Below the pieces are notes generated by a model, which made no database searches, had not been told where the DNA came from, and was given only the letters and a program-made list of their open reading frames with translations. A stretch of DNA of 33,989 nucleotides from positions 1 through 33,989 of the forward strand of contig DYKY01000014.1 of the NCBI GenBank assembly GCA_020722365.1, written 5' to 3'. Shown here piece by piece: positions 23,497 to 30,569 of this stretch. Within the stretch, counting starts at the first letter, position 1, and every line of letters starts with the position of its first letter. Source of the DNA: Thermoflexus sp. Its GTDB lineage: Bacteria; Chloroflexota; Anaerolineae; B4-G1; SLSP01. Position numbers and translations under genes: made by a program.

Positions 23497-25035
23497 CTAT
23501 TCTACAGATGTGATCAGCAATCCGAGTGCTGCCAGGATGACCAGGATGACGAGGCAATATTTCGTGATGTGGCGCAGCGCCTCGCCTTCCCTGTTGCTCA
23601 GACCGACAGTGCTGCACGCTACAATGATCTTTGCTGGAGCAAAGACGGAGCCTACGGCCGCGCCGGCATTTTGGATTGCCAAAATTAGGGGGACTGTATA
23701 GCCTAGAGTCTGCGCGACCTGTTGTTGAAAGGCGCCAAAAAGCACGTTGGAATTCGTGTTGCTGCCCGTCATAAAAGCACCCAACGCGCCGATGAATGGC
23801 GAAATCAGAGGGTATAGCCTCCCGGCGATATCGGCCATTGCATGCGATAGAAGTGGTACCATACCGGCCTTTTCCATCGTGGTGGCCATTCCGACCATGG
23901 CCAGAATTCCCAACGTCGATGTCCATCCACTGCGGATCATGCCCGTGCGGATTCTTTTGCCGGCATCCGGTGGCAACGTCCCCTGAATTTTTGAGACGAG
24001 GAGGGTCAGAAATCCGGTATAGAACAACAGTGCGCCCGCGTGGCCGAAAAGTGAGAGCGCCTTCGTTTTGCTGGCGGAGATTACCTGGCCGTTGGCGAGG
24101 GTAACCTGCGGAATGGCGACCTGTATTCGGACCCGGCCGAGGAATTCGGCGAGTGGATGGATGAGATTGGCGCTGAAGATGACGAGCAACAGCACCATAT
24201 AAGGCAAGATGGACACCAGGTGTTTACTCCACGGTATCGGAGTGATGTTGGAGTCAGATTTATCCTGGCGCAGCCTGGCCCAGATGACACCCGTCGCCAG
24301 GCCGGCCAGAGCGCTGAGCATTGAGGCTATGTTGTAGAGTCCGGCGCGCACGGAAAGGTATTGGACTCCACTCATAATCAACGCCATCACGAGCATCGGC
24401 CACAGCCCGGCGCGCAGCGCGTGTCGCCCCCCGGCCACCCATAACACGGAGAAACCTGCGAAAAAGCAGACAATGCCGAGCAGGAGGGCCATGTCCGGCG
24501 CGATGACTGCCCCTTCCAGGCCGGTCGCGGTCTTCAACGCCTCGAATGAAACACCGAGTGAGCCAAAGGAAACCGCCCACGAATGTCCTAATGCCGGCAA
24601 GACCACGGCGATGAGTGGCTCAAAGCCGATACCAACCATAATGGGGGCGACCACCGCCATCGGCACGCCAAAGCCGCCCACGCTTTGAAGAAACGACGTG
24701 AAGGCCCATCCCATGATGAGGACTTGCAGCGTTCTGTCGGGGGAAATCTGCCGCAGCATGGTGGACATAGCATTCAATGCGCCGTTGGCTTCGGTGATGC
24801 GGAAGAAGAACAGCGCCCCCCAGATGATGTACAGCACTTGCGCCGCGCGGAAAACTCCGTCGATTTGCGCCCAGATGAGGAATTCTGTATTGGCTGCGAA
24901 ACGCAATACAGCGATGATCAGGGCCGCGATCCAACCGGCTGCACCGGCTTTCGCCCCGCTCCAATGGAAGCCTATCATCAGGACGATAATGAGCGCCAGT
25001 GGTAAAGCTGCGAATAGTGTGTCGATGATGATCAT
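23497..25035 (-). CDS. L-lactate permease (LctP family)
   Basis: A 512-residue transporter with about 12-14 hydrophobic segments. SFLQSVGGFGVPMAVVAPIM, LGHSWAVSFGSLGVSFEAL and the C-terminal GAFMTGSNTNSNVLFGAFQ are hallmarks of the LctP/LldP lactate-glycolate permeases. Imports lactate with protons across the cytoplasmic membrane. The start ATG is at 25033-25035 with GAGGGG just upstream. A TACAAT -10-like box lies about 35 nt upstream without a good -35. No lactate dehydrogenase gene is in view. Confidence 0.92.
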   Translation of the reverse strand: MIIIDTLFAALPLALIIVLMIGFHWSGAKAGAAGWIAALIIAVLRFAANTEFLIWAQIDGVFRAAQVLYIIWGALFFFRITEANGALNAMSTMLRQISPDRTLQVLIMGWAFTSFLQSVGGFGVPMAVVAPIMVGIGFEPLIAVVLPALGHSWAVSFGSLGVSFEALKTATGLEGAVIAPDMALLLGIVCFFAGFSVLWVAGGRHALRAGLWPMLVMALIMSGVQYLSVRAGLYNIASMLSALAGLATGVIWARLRQDKSDSNITPIPWSKHLVSILPYMVLLLVIFSANLIHPLAEFLGRVRIQVAIPQVTLANGQVISASKTKALSLFGHAGALLFYTGFLTLLVSKIQGTLPPDAGKRIRTGMIRSGWTSTLGILAMVGMATTMEKAGMVPLLSHAMADIAGRLYPLISPFIGALGAFMTGSNTNSNVLFGAFQQQVAQTLGYTVPLILAIQNAGAAVGSVFAPAKIIVACSTVGLSNREGEALRHITKYCLVILVILAALGLLITSVE

Positions 25036-25111
25036 GCCCCTCGCCTTTTTGCGTAAATATCAGCATTATTGTACCACAAACCGCATTACTTTTGCGTCTA
25101 TGATCGGAGGG

Positions 25112-25159
25112 AAAAACGAAAGGCGGGACTTTGGGGTGTTTCGCCCCCAAATCCCGCCT
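25112..25159 (-). terminator. Intrinsic terminator of dnaA
   Basis: - strand hairpin with a 15-16 bp stem (25121-25136 with 25145-25159, one bulge), GC-rich, loop of 8, followed by TTCGTTTTTCCC. It begins 17 nt after the dnaA stop. Confidence 0.85.
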
Positions 25160-25175
25160 CGATCTCAACAGTGGC

Positions 25176-26537
25176 TCAATTTTGGCCGTATAAGTGGCCT
25201 TTGATGGTCATCACTTCGCGTTTTAATTGATCGTCGTGTTCCAGGCGCGCGCGCACTCTCTCGTACCCATAGAGCACGGTGGTGTGATCACGTCCGCCCA
25301 ACTCGGCGCCGATTTGCGGAAGCGAGGCATCGGTCTCCTCGCGGAGCAGGTACATCGCGATGTGACGTGGCTGGGCAATGCGGCGATTGCGTTGCGCACT
25401 GCGCAAATCCTCCTCGCTGATGCCGTAATAGGTTGCCACGGTGCTGAGGATCTGCCCGGCTGAGATTTCGGGATGATGGGGCAGCAAGTCGGCGAGCGCA
25501 TTTTCGGCGATTTGCCGCGTCAGGGGCAAGTCGGTGAGTCGCGCCATCGCCAGCACACGGTTGAGCGCCCCTTCAAGTTCACGGATGTTGCTCTCGACAT
25601 TCGTGGCAATGTAGCTCAACAACTCATTGGGGACATCAACGTGCAGTCGTTGTGCCTTGGATTGCAGGATGGCGACGCGCGTCTCATAATCCGGCGGTTG
25701 AATATCGACGATCAATCCCCATTCGAAGCGCGAGCGCAGGCGTTCCTCCAACGTGACCATGGCCTTGGGAATCCGGTCGCTGCTGAGGACAATCTGATGC
25801 TCCGTGTCGCGCAGCGCATTGAATGTATGGAAGAATTCCTCCTGCGTGCTTTCTTTTCCAGCAATGAACTGAATATCATCGACCAGTAAAACGTCTGCTG
25901 TGCGATATTTCTCGCGGAATAGTTCAGTCGTGTGCGTACGGATCGCTTCGATCAGATCGTTGGTAAACGTTTCTGAAGAGACGTAAAGCACCTGCATATT
26001 GCGCCGATAGCACTCGTGTCCAATGGCGTGGAGCAGGTGGGTTTTCCCCAAGCCAACACCGCCATGGATAAACAACGGGTTGTATGCGCGGGCCGGGGTT
26101 TCAGCAACGGCTTGCGACGCGGCCTGGGCCAGACGGTTGCTCGGCCCTACGACGAAACTGTCAAAAGTATAGCCGGAATTTAGGCCGGGATCGCGTGCCG
26201 GATCAGGAAGTGGCACTGTTTCCTCCTGGATCAGGGCGGGAAGCTCACCATGGCCGTTGCCATTGTTGCGTTTGGCCTGCCAAACGACAAAGCGTGCTCG
26301 TATTTCTTCCTGTTGTGTCAGCCGGCATAAGGTGCGTTGGATCACCGGGTAGAGGCGATTCTCCAACCATTCGACGGCATAGCCATTTTTGACCCCGATC
26401 ACCAAGGTGTCGCCATTCTCCATACCGATGCAGTGCGTGTCCCGAAGCCAAGTGTCGAAGGTCGCCCGGGTCATTTGTAGCTCCAATTCACCCAGGGTCG
26501 CCTGCCATAATTTTTGTGAGTTCATATAAATATGCAA
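25176..26537 (-). CDS. dnaA: Chromosomal replication initiator DnaA
   Basis: A 453-residue DnaA. Domain I (1-85, LWQATLGELELQMTRATFDTWL), a short linker, then the AAA+ domain with YTFDSFVVGPSNRLA, Walker A GGVGLGKTH (159-167) and Walker B VLLVDDIQF (216-224). The C-terminal DNA-binding domain has QRNRRIAQPRHIAMYLLRE and the signature LGGRDHTTVLYGYERV. The start at 26537 is preceded by AGGA five nt away; an ATG four codons later (MNSQKLW) is the usual family start and is possible. dnaN does not follow; lactate permease does. The upstream spacer has DnaA-box-like sites. Confidence 0.97.
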   Translation of the reverse strand: MHIYMNSQKLWQATLGELELQMTRATFDTWLRDTHCIGMENGDTLVIGVKNGYAVEWLENRLYPVIQRTLCRLTQQEEIRARFVVWQAKRNNGNGHGELPALIQEETVPLPDPARDPGLNSGYTFDSFVVGPSNRLAQAASQAVAETPARAYNPLFIHGGVGLGKTHLLHAIGHECYRRNMQVLYVSSETFTNDLIEAIRTHTTELFREKYRTADVLLVDDIQFIAGKESTQEEFFHTFNALRDTEHQIVLSSDRIPKAMVTLEERLRSRFEWGLIVDIQPPDYETRVAILQSKAQRLHVDVPNELLSYIATNVESNIRELEGALNRVLAMARLTDLPLTRQIAENALADLLPHHPEISAGQILSTVATYYGISEEDLRSAQRNRRIAQPRHIAMYLLREETDASLPQIGAELGGRDHTTVLYGYERVRARLEHDDQLKREVMTIKGHLYGQN

Positions 26538-26936
26538 TCCTGTTTGAGATAATTGTGCAAAGATAACCGCATCGATCAGCCCGGTCGCAAGAAAAGGGTG
26601 ATCACTGGCTTAACTGACGGATGCCTTTGTGCAAAGGGCGTGGTTATGAGGGAATGATCCCCCCTTCCCCTTCGCAGTGACCATATACATTTTACCAAAA
26701 AAGCGCGAAACAAGCAATCTCTAAACCCCATTTTAATCTTAAAAAGCGTCTAGTTTTAATCTTGCTTTCACTTATGTGGAAAACAATATTTTCATTCAGT
26801 ACATGTGCGGTGTGGTGCAATCCCCGCCCCTACAAGTATGGGTTAGACTGTGGATACCCTTGTGGAAAAGATCGTAAGGAATTGTCAGACCTAAACATTT
26901 TGCATACCGCACAGGGTCTGCACTGCACTGTGTGCC
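26538..26936. other. dnaA upstream spacer, candidate oriC
   Basis: A 399-bp non-coding spacer. TGTGGAAAA occurs at 26775-26783 and 26861-26869 and TGTGGATAC at 26849-26857. The complement TTTTCCACA is a known DnaA-box variant and GTATCCACA is close to TTATCCACA. An AT-rich block lies at about 26686-26795. The 10-mer TTGTGCAAAG occurs twice (26553-26562, 26627-26636), with ATAACC/GGTTAT near each. These features fit an origin or a DnaA-autoregulated promoter. Genes on both sides point the same way, which is unusual for an origin. Confidence 0.45.
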
Positions 26937-27518
26937 CTATTTGCGCCGGCGTTGACGCTGCCCTTCCAGCCAGTTGCTGCGCAGGGCCTCCAGACTGCGC
27001 GACAGGCCCATCCAATCTTCAACCGGCAACACCAACGCCGTCTCGCGTGGATGCATCAGATAGGGGTGGAACCACAAACGCAGCCACCATTTTGGGAACG
27101 GGTACCCTTTGACGTTGATCACGATGACAGTTTTGCCCCAGATGTTCTTGTATAGACGCCGGCGCGAGTTTTTTTCGTTTTCCGGTGGGAAGATGCTTTT
27201 GAACTCTGTTGGTCGCACCATTTCTACGCGCTGGTATGAAAAGGCGATGGGGTAAAAGGGGGTGTGGATGACGAAATTGCTTTTATGACAACTCACGTGG
27301 GCACGCCGGGCCAGGAATGTATAGATGACGATCACGAGGCCGACACCGCTGATGATGAATCCGAGAAAGGGATAACGCTGCTCAAGTTGGGCCGTCTGAG
27401 GCACACTCCACCAGAGCAAAATCCCGGCAGGGATAAGCCACAGCGCCGGGCCGACCCAACGTTTACTCAGGGCCAGATAAGGCAGCAGGACAAATCGCGG
27501 CGTTTTTGTGCTTTTCAT
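26937..27518 (-). CDS. Membrane protein with PH-like domain
   Basis: A 193-residue protein. Two membrane helices (about 18-36 and 51-69 from this start) are followed by ARRAHVSCHKSNFVIHTPFYPIAFSYQRVEMVRP, a pattern like bacterial PH (bPH) domains, then a basic tail ending in RQRRRK. The function is unknown. The start at 27518 is chosen because AAGGAGG stands 9 nt upstream and the ATG overlaps the nth stop by four bases (ATGA). An ATG 20 codons further upstream lies inside nth. Co-expression with the repair and NUDIX genes is strongly implied. Confidence 0.65.
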   Translation of the reverse strand: MKSTKTPRFVLLPYLALSKRWVGPALWLIPAGILLWWSVPQTAQLEQRYPFLGFIISGVGLVIVIYTFLARRAHVSCHKSNFVIHTPFYPIAFSYQRVEMVRPTEFKSIFPPENEKNSRRRLYKNIWGKTVIVINVKGYPFPKWWLRLWFHPYLMHPRETALVLPVEDWMGLSRSLEALRSNWLEGQRQRRRK

Positions 27519-28210
27519 AGGGATTGGCCTCCTTCTTGTAATGCCTGATAGTAAGCGCATTGGGCGCACAACGGACACTTTTCACATGCGGGCTTACGGG
27601 CGTGGCAGACCCGCCGTCCGTGCGCGATGAGGTTGAGATGGAGCGCCCAATACAGTTCGGGTGGGACAAGAGCTTCGAGCAGGATGTGGGCCTTTTCGCG
27701 GGATGTATTTTGCGGGATCAACCCTAGCCGCCGGGTGACGCGATGAACATGGGTATCGACCGGAAAGGCTGGGCGCCCTAACGCAAACAGCAGCACGATG
27801 GCCGCGGTCTTGGGGCCAACGCCGTTGAGTCTCGTGAGCCACTGACGGGCTTCTTCTAGTGGCAACGTTTCCAAAAAAGCCAACGTCAGTTCCCCGCGTT
27901 CCGCCGTAATCTGCCGCAGCGCCGCCTGAATGTTAGGCCCTTTGGTAGGCGCTAATCCTGCGGGCCGGATGGCCTCGATAACCGCATCGGTGGGCGCATC
28001 GCGCACGCCCTCCCAGGTAGGAAACCGCGCGCGCAACGCCGCGAACGCGATGTCGCGGTTGCGGTCGTTGGTGTTCTGGCTCAGGATGGTGTTCACCAGC
28101 GCCGCCAGCGGATCGCCGTCGGGCCGGTGGGGCGGATCACCGTAAAGGTCGCGCAACGTGCGGTGGATGTCCATTATGGTGGCGATCGAAATGTCGTCAG
28201 GTGTGGTCAT
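27515..28210 (-). CDS. nth: Endonuclease III-type DNA glycosylase/AP lyase
   Basis: A 231-residue HhH-GPD enzyme that removes oxidised pyrimidines. TILSQNTNDRNRD (41-53), helix-hairpin-helix LNGVGPKTAAIVLLFALG with catalytic Lys134, FPVDTHVHRVTRRLG with catalytic Asp152, and the 4Fe-4S loop C202-x6-C209-x2-C212-x5-C218. The ATG at 28208-28210 overlaps the NUDIX stop (ATGA); an upstream in-frame ATG would intrude further into the NUDIX gene and is rejected. Coupling with a NUDIX hydrolase suggests a role shared with nucleotide-pool sanitation or oxidative damage, which is inference. Confidence 0.93.
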   Translation of the reverse strand: MTTPDDISIATIMDIHRTLRDLYGDPPHRPDGDPLAALVNTILSQNTNDRNRDIAFAALRARFPTWEGVRDAPTDAVIEAIRPAGLAPTKGPNIQAALRQITAERGELTLAFLETLPLEEARQWLTRLNGVGPKTAAIVLLFALGRPAFPVDTHVHRVTRRLGLIPQNTSREKAHILLEALVPPELYWALHLNLIAHGRRVCHARKPACEKCPLCAQCAYYQALQEGGQSL

Positions 28211-28650
28211 GCGTCCTGCTCCATAATCCGGCGCGCGCGCCGAATCCACGTTTGTTCGGCCTCAAAGGTGAGATGGCTGGGGGCTTCATCCCAGCGGACC
28301 CAGATGGTGAAGAATTGTTGATCGTCGGACTGGGGGCGCTCGGTTTGATGCAGCGTGCGCGCGCGCAGCAGAAAGTAGTGTTCGACACGTTGTACGACCT
28401 TGTTATCCAGAGGAAAGGCTACCAATTGCTCCCCCAGGTCGGCGATGATCTCGAGGTCGTCGTAGCCAGCCTCTTCGATCACTTCGCGCAGCGCTGCAGC
28501 GTCGATGGCTTCTCCCGGCTCGACGTGGCCTTTGGGCAGGCGCACCTCGTCGCGCTCGGGACGGATCAACAGCAGCACGTGAGTTCCCTCGGCATTGGTG
28601 ACAACGCCGCCGCTGGCTGTATAGCTGATGTGAACCGGAGATCGAACCAT
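28207..28650 (-). CDS. NUDIX hydrolase
   Basis: A 147-residue NUDIX-fold protein. The Nudix box is complete at 41-63 (G-x5-E-x7-REVIEEAGY). VLLLIRPERDEVRLPKGHVEPGE precedes it in part and EHYFLLRA follows. The RPERDE/LPKGHV context is typical of diadenosine polyphosphate or general NDP-X hydrolases (MutT/Ap4A type); the substrate is not resolved. First gene of a three-gene operon coupled by ATGA overlaps. Its promoter and an inverted-repeat element lie upstream. Confidence 0.9.
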   Translation of the reverse strand: MVRSPVHISYTASGGVVTNAEGTHVLLLIRPERDEVRLPKGHVEPGEAIDAAALREVIEEAGYDDLEIIADLGEQLVAFPLDNKVVQRVEHYFLLRARTLHQTERPQSDDQQFFTIWVRWDEAPSHLTFEAEQTWIRRARRIMEQDA

Positions 28651-28679
28651 AGTTTGCCTTTCGGAATTTCGATAGCGCC

Positions 28680-28761
28680 AGACTACAAAAGCCCCACGAG
28701 GCCCCTGGTTAAACCAATCCCTGCGCCGAAAACGAGGTCTGTAAACAGACTTTTGTAGTCT
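28680..28761 (-). repeat. Inverted-repeat element, copy 2
   Basis: Terminal repeats AGACTACAAAAG (28680-28691) and its complement (28750-28761), 82 bp in all. The interior (CCCCTGGTTAAACCAATCCC) matches copy 1 and contains the palindrome TGGTTTAACCA on the - strand. It lies immediately downstream of the NUDIX promoter, so it would form the 5' end of that mRNA. Confidence 0.75.
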
Positions 28762-28763
28762 TT

Positions 28764-28792
28764 GTTATACCGGAAGTTTACGATTTTGGCAA
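28764..28792 (-). promoter_or_regulatory. Promoter of the NUDIX-nth-PH operon
   Basis: - strand: -35 TTGCCA (28787-28792), spacer exactly 17 nt, -10 TATAAC (28764-28769), each one base off consensus. The predicted start falls at the edge of the copy 2 element. Confidence 0.65.
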
Positions 28793-28797
28793 TTCGT

Positions 28798-28825
28798 AAA
28801 AAATGCCCCGCGCGTGGCGGGGCAT
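28798..28825 (-). terminator. Intrinsic terminator of glnA
   Basis: - strand hairpin with stem ATGCCCCGC/GCGGGGCAT (28803-28811 with 28817-28825), loop of 5, followed by six T. It ends about 20 nt after the glnA stop. Confidence 0.9.
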
Positions 28826-28847
28826 CACAAAGCTGCGGACGAAAAGA

Positions 28848-30179
28848 TCAGGCCGTTTCGAGATACCGCTCGAGTTCCCACGGGGTTACACGAATGCGGT
28901 ACTCATCCCACTCAGCGCGTTTGGCCCGGATGAACGTCTCGGCGAGCGATTCGCCCAGGGCTTCCAGGATGACGTTGTCGGCTTCCAACGCGTCCAAGGC
29001 TTCGGCCAGTGTGCCAGGCAGCGTGCCGATGGACCGCGCGGCAAGCTCCGCCTCTTTCAGGTGATAGATGTCCTCATTGACCGGGTCCGGCGCTTCGAGT
29101 TCGCGCTCGATGCCGTCTAGCCCGGCAGCCAGGATGCTGGCAAACAGCAGATAAGGGTTGCTGCTCGGATCGGGGCAGCGCAGTTCGATGCGCGTTGCCG
29201 CTTCTTTGCCCGGGCGGGTCGCCGGGACGCGGATCATCGCCGAGCGGTTGCGGTGCGCCCAGCAGACGTAGACCGGCGCTTCGTAGCCAGGGGTGAGGCG
29301 TTTGTAGCTATTGACCGTCGGCGCGCCGATGGCCGACAACGCGCGCGCGTGGGCGATCTGTCCGGCGAGGAAGTGATAGGCGAGTTTCGAGAGATGGTAG
29401 GGATCGTCGGCGGCGTAGAAGATGTTTTTGCCGCTGGCGTCGCTCATACTCTGGTGCGTGTGCATCCCCGACCCGTTGATGCCGAAGATCGGCTTGGGCA
29501 TGAAGCTGGCGTAGATGCCGTAGGTCGCGGCGATAGCGCGCACCGTATACTTTAACGTGATGGCGTTGTCCGCCGTCGACAGGGCATCGGCGTAGCGAAA
29601 ATCGATCTCGTGTTGCCCTTCGGCAACCTCATGGTGGGCCATTTCGACGTGAATCCCGAGCGCTTCCAGGGCGATGATGATTTCGCTGCGCACCTGTTGC
29701 GCCTCGTCACGGGGCGAAAAGTCGAAATAGCCTCCGATATCGTGTGGCACCGGCTGGAACGGCACATTGCCATTGCGCTTGAACAAGAAGAACTCCAGTT
29801 CTGGACCAACATTGTAGGTGAACCCTTTGGCTTCCGCGCGCTCCAGGATGCGTTTCAGGACCGTGCGCGGCGAACTGGCCAAGGGACTGCCATCTGTGGT
29901 ATGAACGTCACAGATGATGCGAGCGCGGCGACGCTCTGGGACGCTCCACGGCAGCATGCGATATGTCGCCGGATCCGGCACGAGCACCATATCGCTTTCG
30001 AAAATGCGCGCGAATCCCTGTACGGACGAGCCGTCGAAGAAGATGCCTTCTTCCAAGGCCCCCTCAAGTTGCACGACCGGTAGGGTCACGCTTTTGATCG
30101 TCCCGAATATATCGGTAAATTGAAAACTCACAAAACGAATATCGTCTTCCTTGGCGCGAGATAAAACTTCGGCAGTCAT
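28848..30179 (-). CDS. glnA: Type I glutamine synthetase
   Basis: A 443-residue GSI enzyme making glutamine from glutamate, ammonia and ATP. GIFFDGSSVQGFARIFESDM near the N-terminus, GPELEFFLFKRN (metal Glu), EVAEGQHEIDFRYADAL, NGSGMHTHQS, KRLTPGYEAPVYVCWAHRN and RCPDPSSNPYLLFASILAAG are all present. No GSI-beta adenylylation motif is evident, so it looks like the GSI-alpha type with control by feedback or expression. The start at 30179 follows AGGAGAAGAGG; an ATG 19 codons upstream lacks a ribosome site. The leader upstream contains a Gln-rich mini-ORF and a terminator hairpin, suggesting control by transcription attenuation. Confidence 0.96.
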   Translation of the reverse strand: MTAEVLSRAKEDDIRFVSFQFTDIFGTIKSVTLPVVQLEGALEEGIFFDGSSVQGFARIFESDMVLVPDPATYRMLPWSVPERRRARIICDVHTTDGSPLASSPRTVLKRILERAEAKGFTYNVGPELEFFLFKRNGNVPFQPVPHDIGGYFDFSPRDEAQQVRSEIIIALEALGIHVEMAHHEVAEGQHEIDFRYADALSTADNAITLKYTVRAIAATYGIYASFMPKPIFGINGSGMHTHQSMSDASGKNIFYAADDPYHLSKLAYHFLAGQIAHARALSAIGAPTVNSYKRLTPGYEAPVYVCWAHRNRSAMIRVPATRPGKEAATRIELRCPDPSSNPYLLFASILAAGLDGIERELEAPDPVNEDIYHLKEAELAARSIGTLPGTLAEALDALEADNVILEALGESLAETFIRAKRAEWDEYRIRVTPWELERYLETA

Positions 30180-30252
30180 TTTCCTCTTCTCCTTTTTGGG
30201 CTGATATAGATTTGCAGATAGATGGCAACTCGACAAACACCACTATACACTT

Positions 30253-30281
30253 GCTCTAGGGCTACATCACCTCCTTGTCAA
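30253..30281 (-). promoter_or_regulatory. Possible second glnA promoter and start-stop codon pair
   Basis: - strand: TTGACA (30276-30281), 17-nt spacer, weak -10 TAGAGC (30253-30258). Within the spacer, the ideal Shine-Dalgarno AAGGAGG (30270-30276) is followed by ATG TAG (30262-30267), a start codon with an immediate stop. Either could be chance. If the promoter works, it would bypass the upstream terminator. Confidence 0.3.
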
Positions 30282-30286
30282 AACGA

Positions 30287-30319
30287 AAACCAGCCTACCG
30301 ATTCCCGGTAGGCTGGTTT
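30287..30319 (-). terminator. Terminator hairpin in the glnA leader (candidate attenuator)
   Basis: - strand: a perfect 14-bp stem (30306-30319 with 30287-30300), loop of 5, then TTCGTTTTG. It lies after the mini-ORF at 30349-30414 and before glnA. A 5-base segment just upstream (GGCTG, 30336-30340) can pair with CAGCC of the terminator's first arm (30311-30315), as an antiterminator would. Confidence 0.75.
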
Positions 30320-30348
30320 ATGAAAAATCTTTCAACAGCCGCGCAGCA

Positions 30349-30414
30349 CTAACCGGACTTTGGGTAAAGCCGCTGCTGCTGGTTATTGACGCTGGCGATC
30401 AACGTTGTGATCAT
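30349..30414 (-). CDS. Candidate glutamine leader peptide, 21 aa
   Basis: A short ORF beginning MITTLIASV, then NNQQQ encoded by AAT AAC CAG CAG CAG, and ending KSG with a TAG stop. GGAG lies five bases before its ATG (30412-30414). A promoter lies upstream at 30538-30565; the terminator hairpin and glnA follow on the same strand. Two Asn and three Gln codons in a row in front of glutamine synthetase are what a ribosome-stalling leader would use. TGCTGC at its end (30343-30348) can pair with the CAG run. It is too short to be judged by coding statistics, so the call rests on context. Confidence 0.5.
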   Translation of the reverse strand: MITTLIASVNNQQQRLYPKSG

Positions 30415-30429
30415 AGGATCTCCGTTCAA

Positions 30430-30524
30430 AGACTACAAAAGTCTTAACAAACCCTTGATTTTCCAAGTTTGTGGTTCAGTGTTCGGTTCGCTTGACGAAG
30501 CCCTGTGTGAGACTTTTATAGTCT
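30430..30524 (-). repeat. Inverted-repeat element, copy 3
   Basis: Terminal repeats AGACTACAAAAGTCT (30430-30444) and AGACTTTTATAGTCT (30510-30524), one mismatch over 15 bp. The interior holds CCCTTGATTTTCCAAG, homologous to copies 1 and 2. It starts a few bases after the predicted start of the glnA leader transcript. Confidence 0.75.
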
Positions 30525-30537
30525 GTACACGTTCAAC

Positions 30538-30565
30538 AGTGTAAAACAAATGCGAAATTTGTCAA
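30538..30565 (-). promoter_or_regulatory. Promoter of the glnA leader transcript
   Basis: - strand: -35 TTGACA (30560-30565), 16-nt spacer, -10 TACACT (30538-30543), starting five bases after the stop of the upstream gene. Transcription would begin near 30530 and give a leader of about 350 nt before glnA. Confidence 0.6.
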
Positions 30566-30569
30566 ACTT

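Noticed and set aside
26762-27112. + strand ORF across the dnaA upstream spacer
   Set aside because: It has no recognisable domain, runs over DnaA-box-like sites and into the opposite PH-domain gene.
30262-30276. 16S rRNA 3' end on the + strand (ATCACCTCCTT)
   Set aside because: It is only the complement of a strong Shine-Dalgarno on the - strand; nothing else of 16S rRNA is present.
30287-30319. Leader hairpin as merely the terminator of the 30570-33046 operon
   Set aside because: Kept as an alternative, not preferred: a promoter and a mini-ORF lie between that operon's stop and the hairpin, and the hairpin is about 250 nt away.
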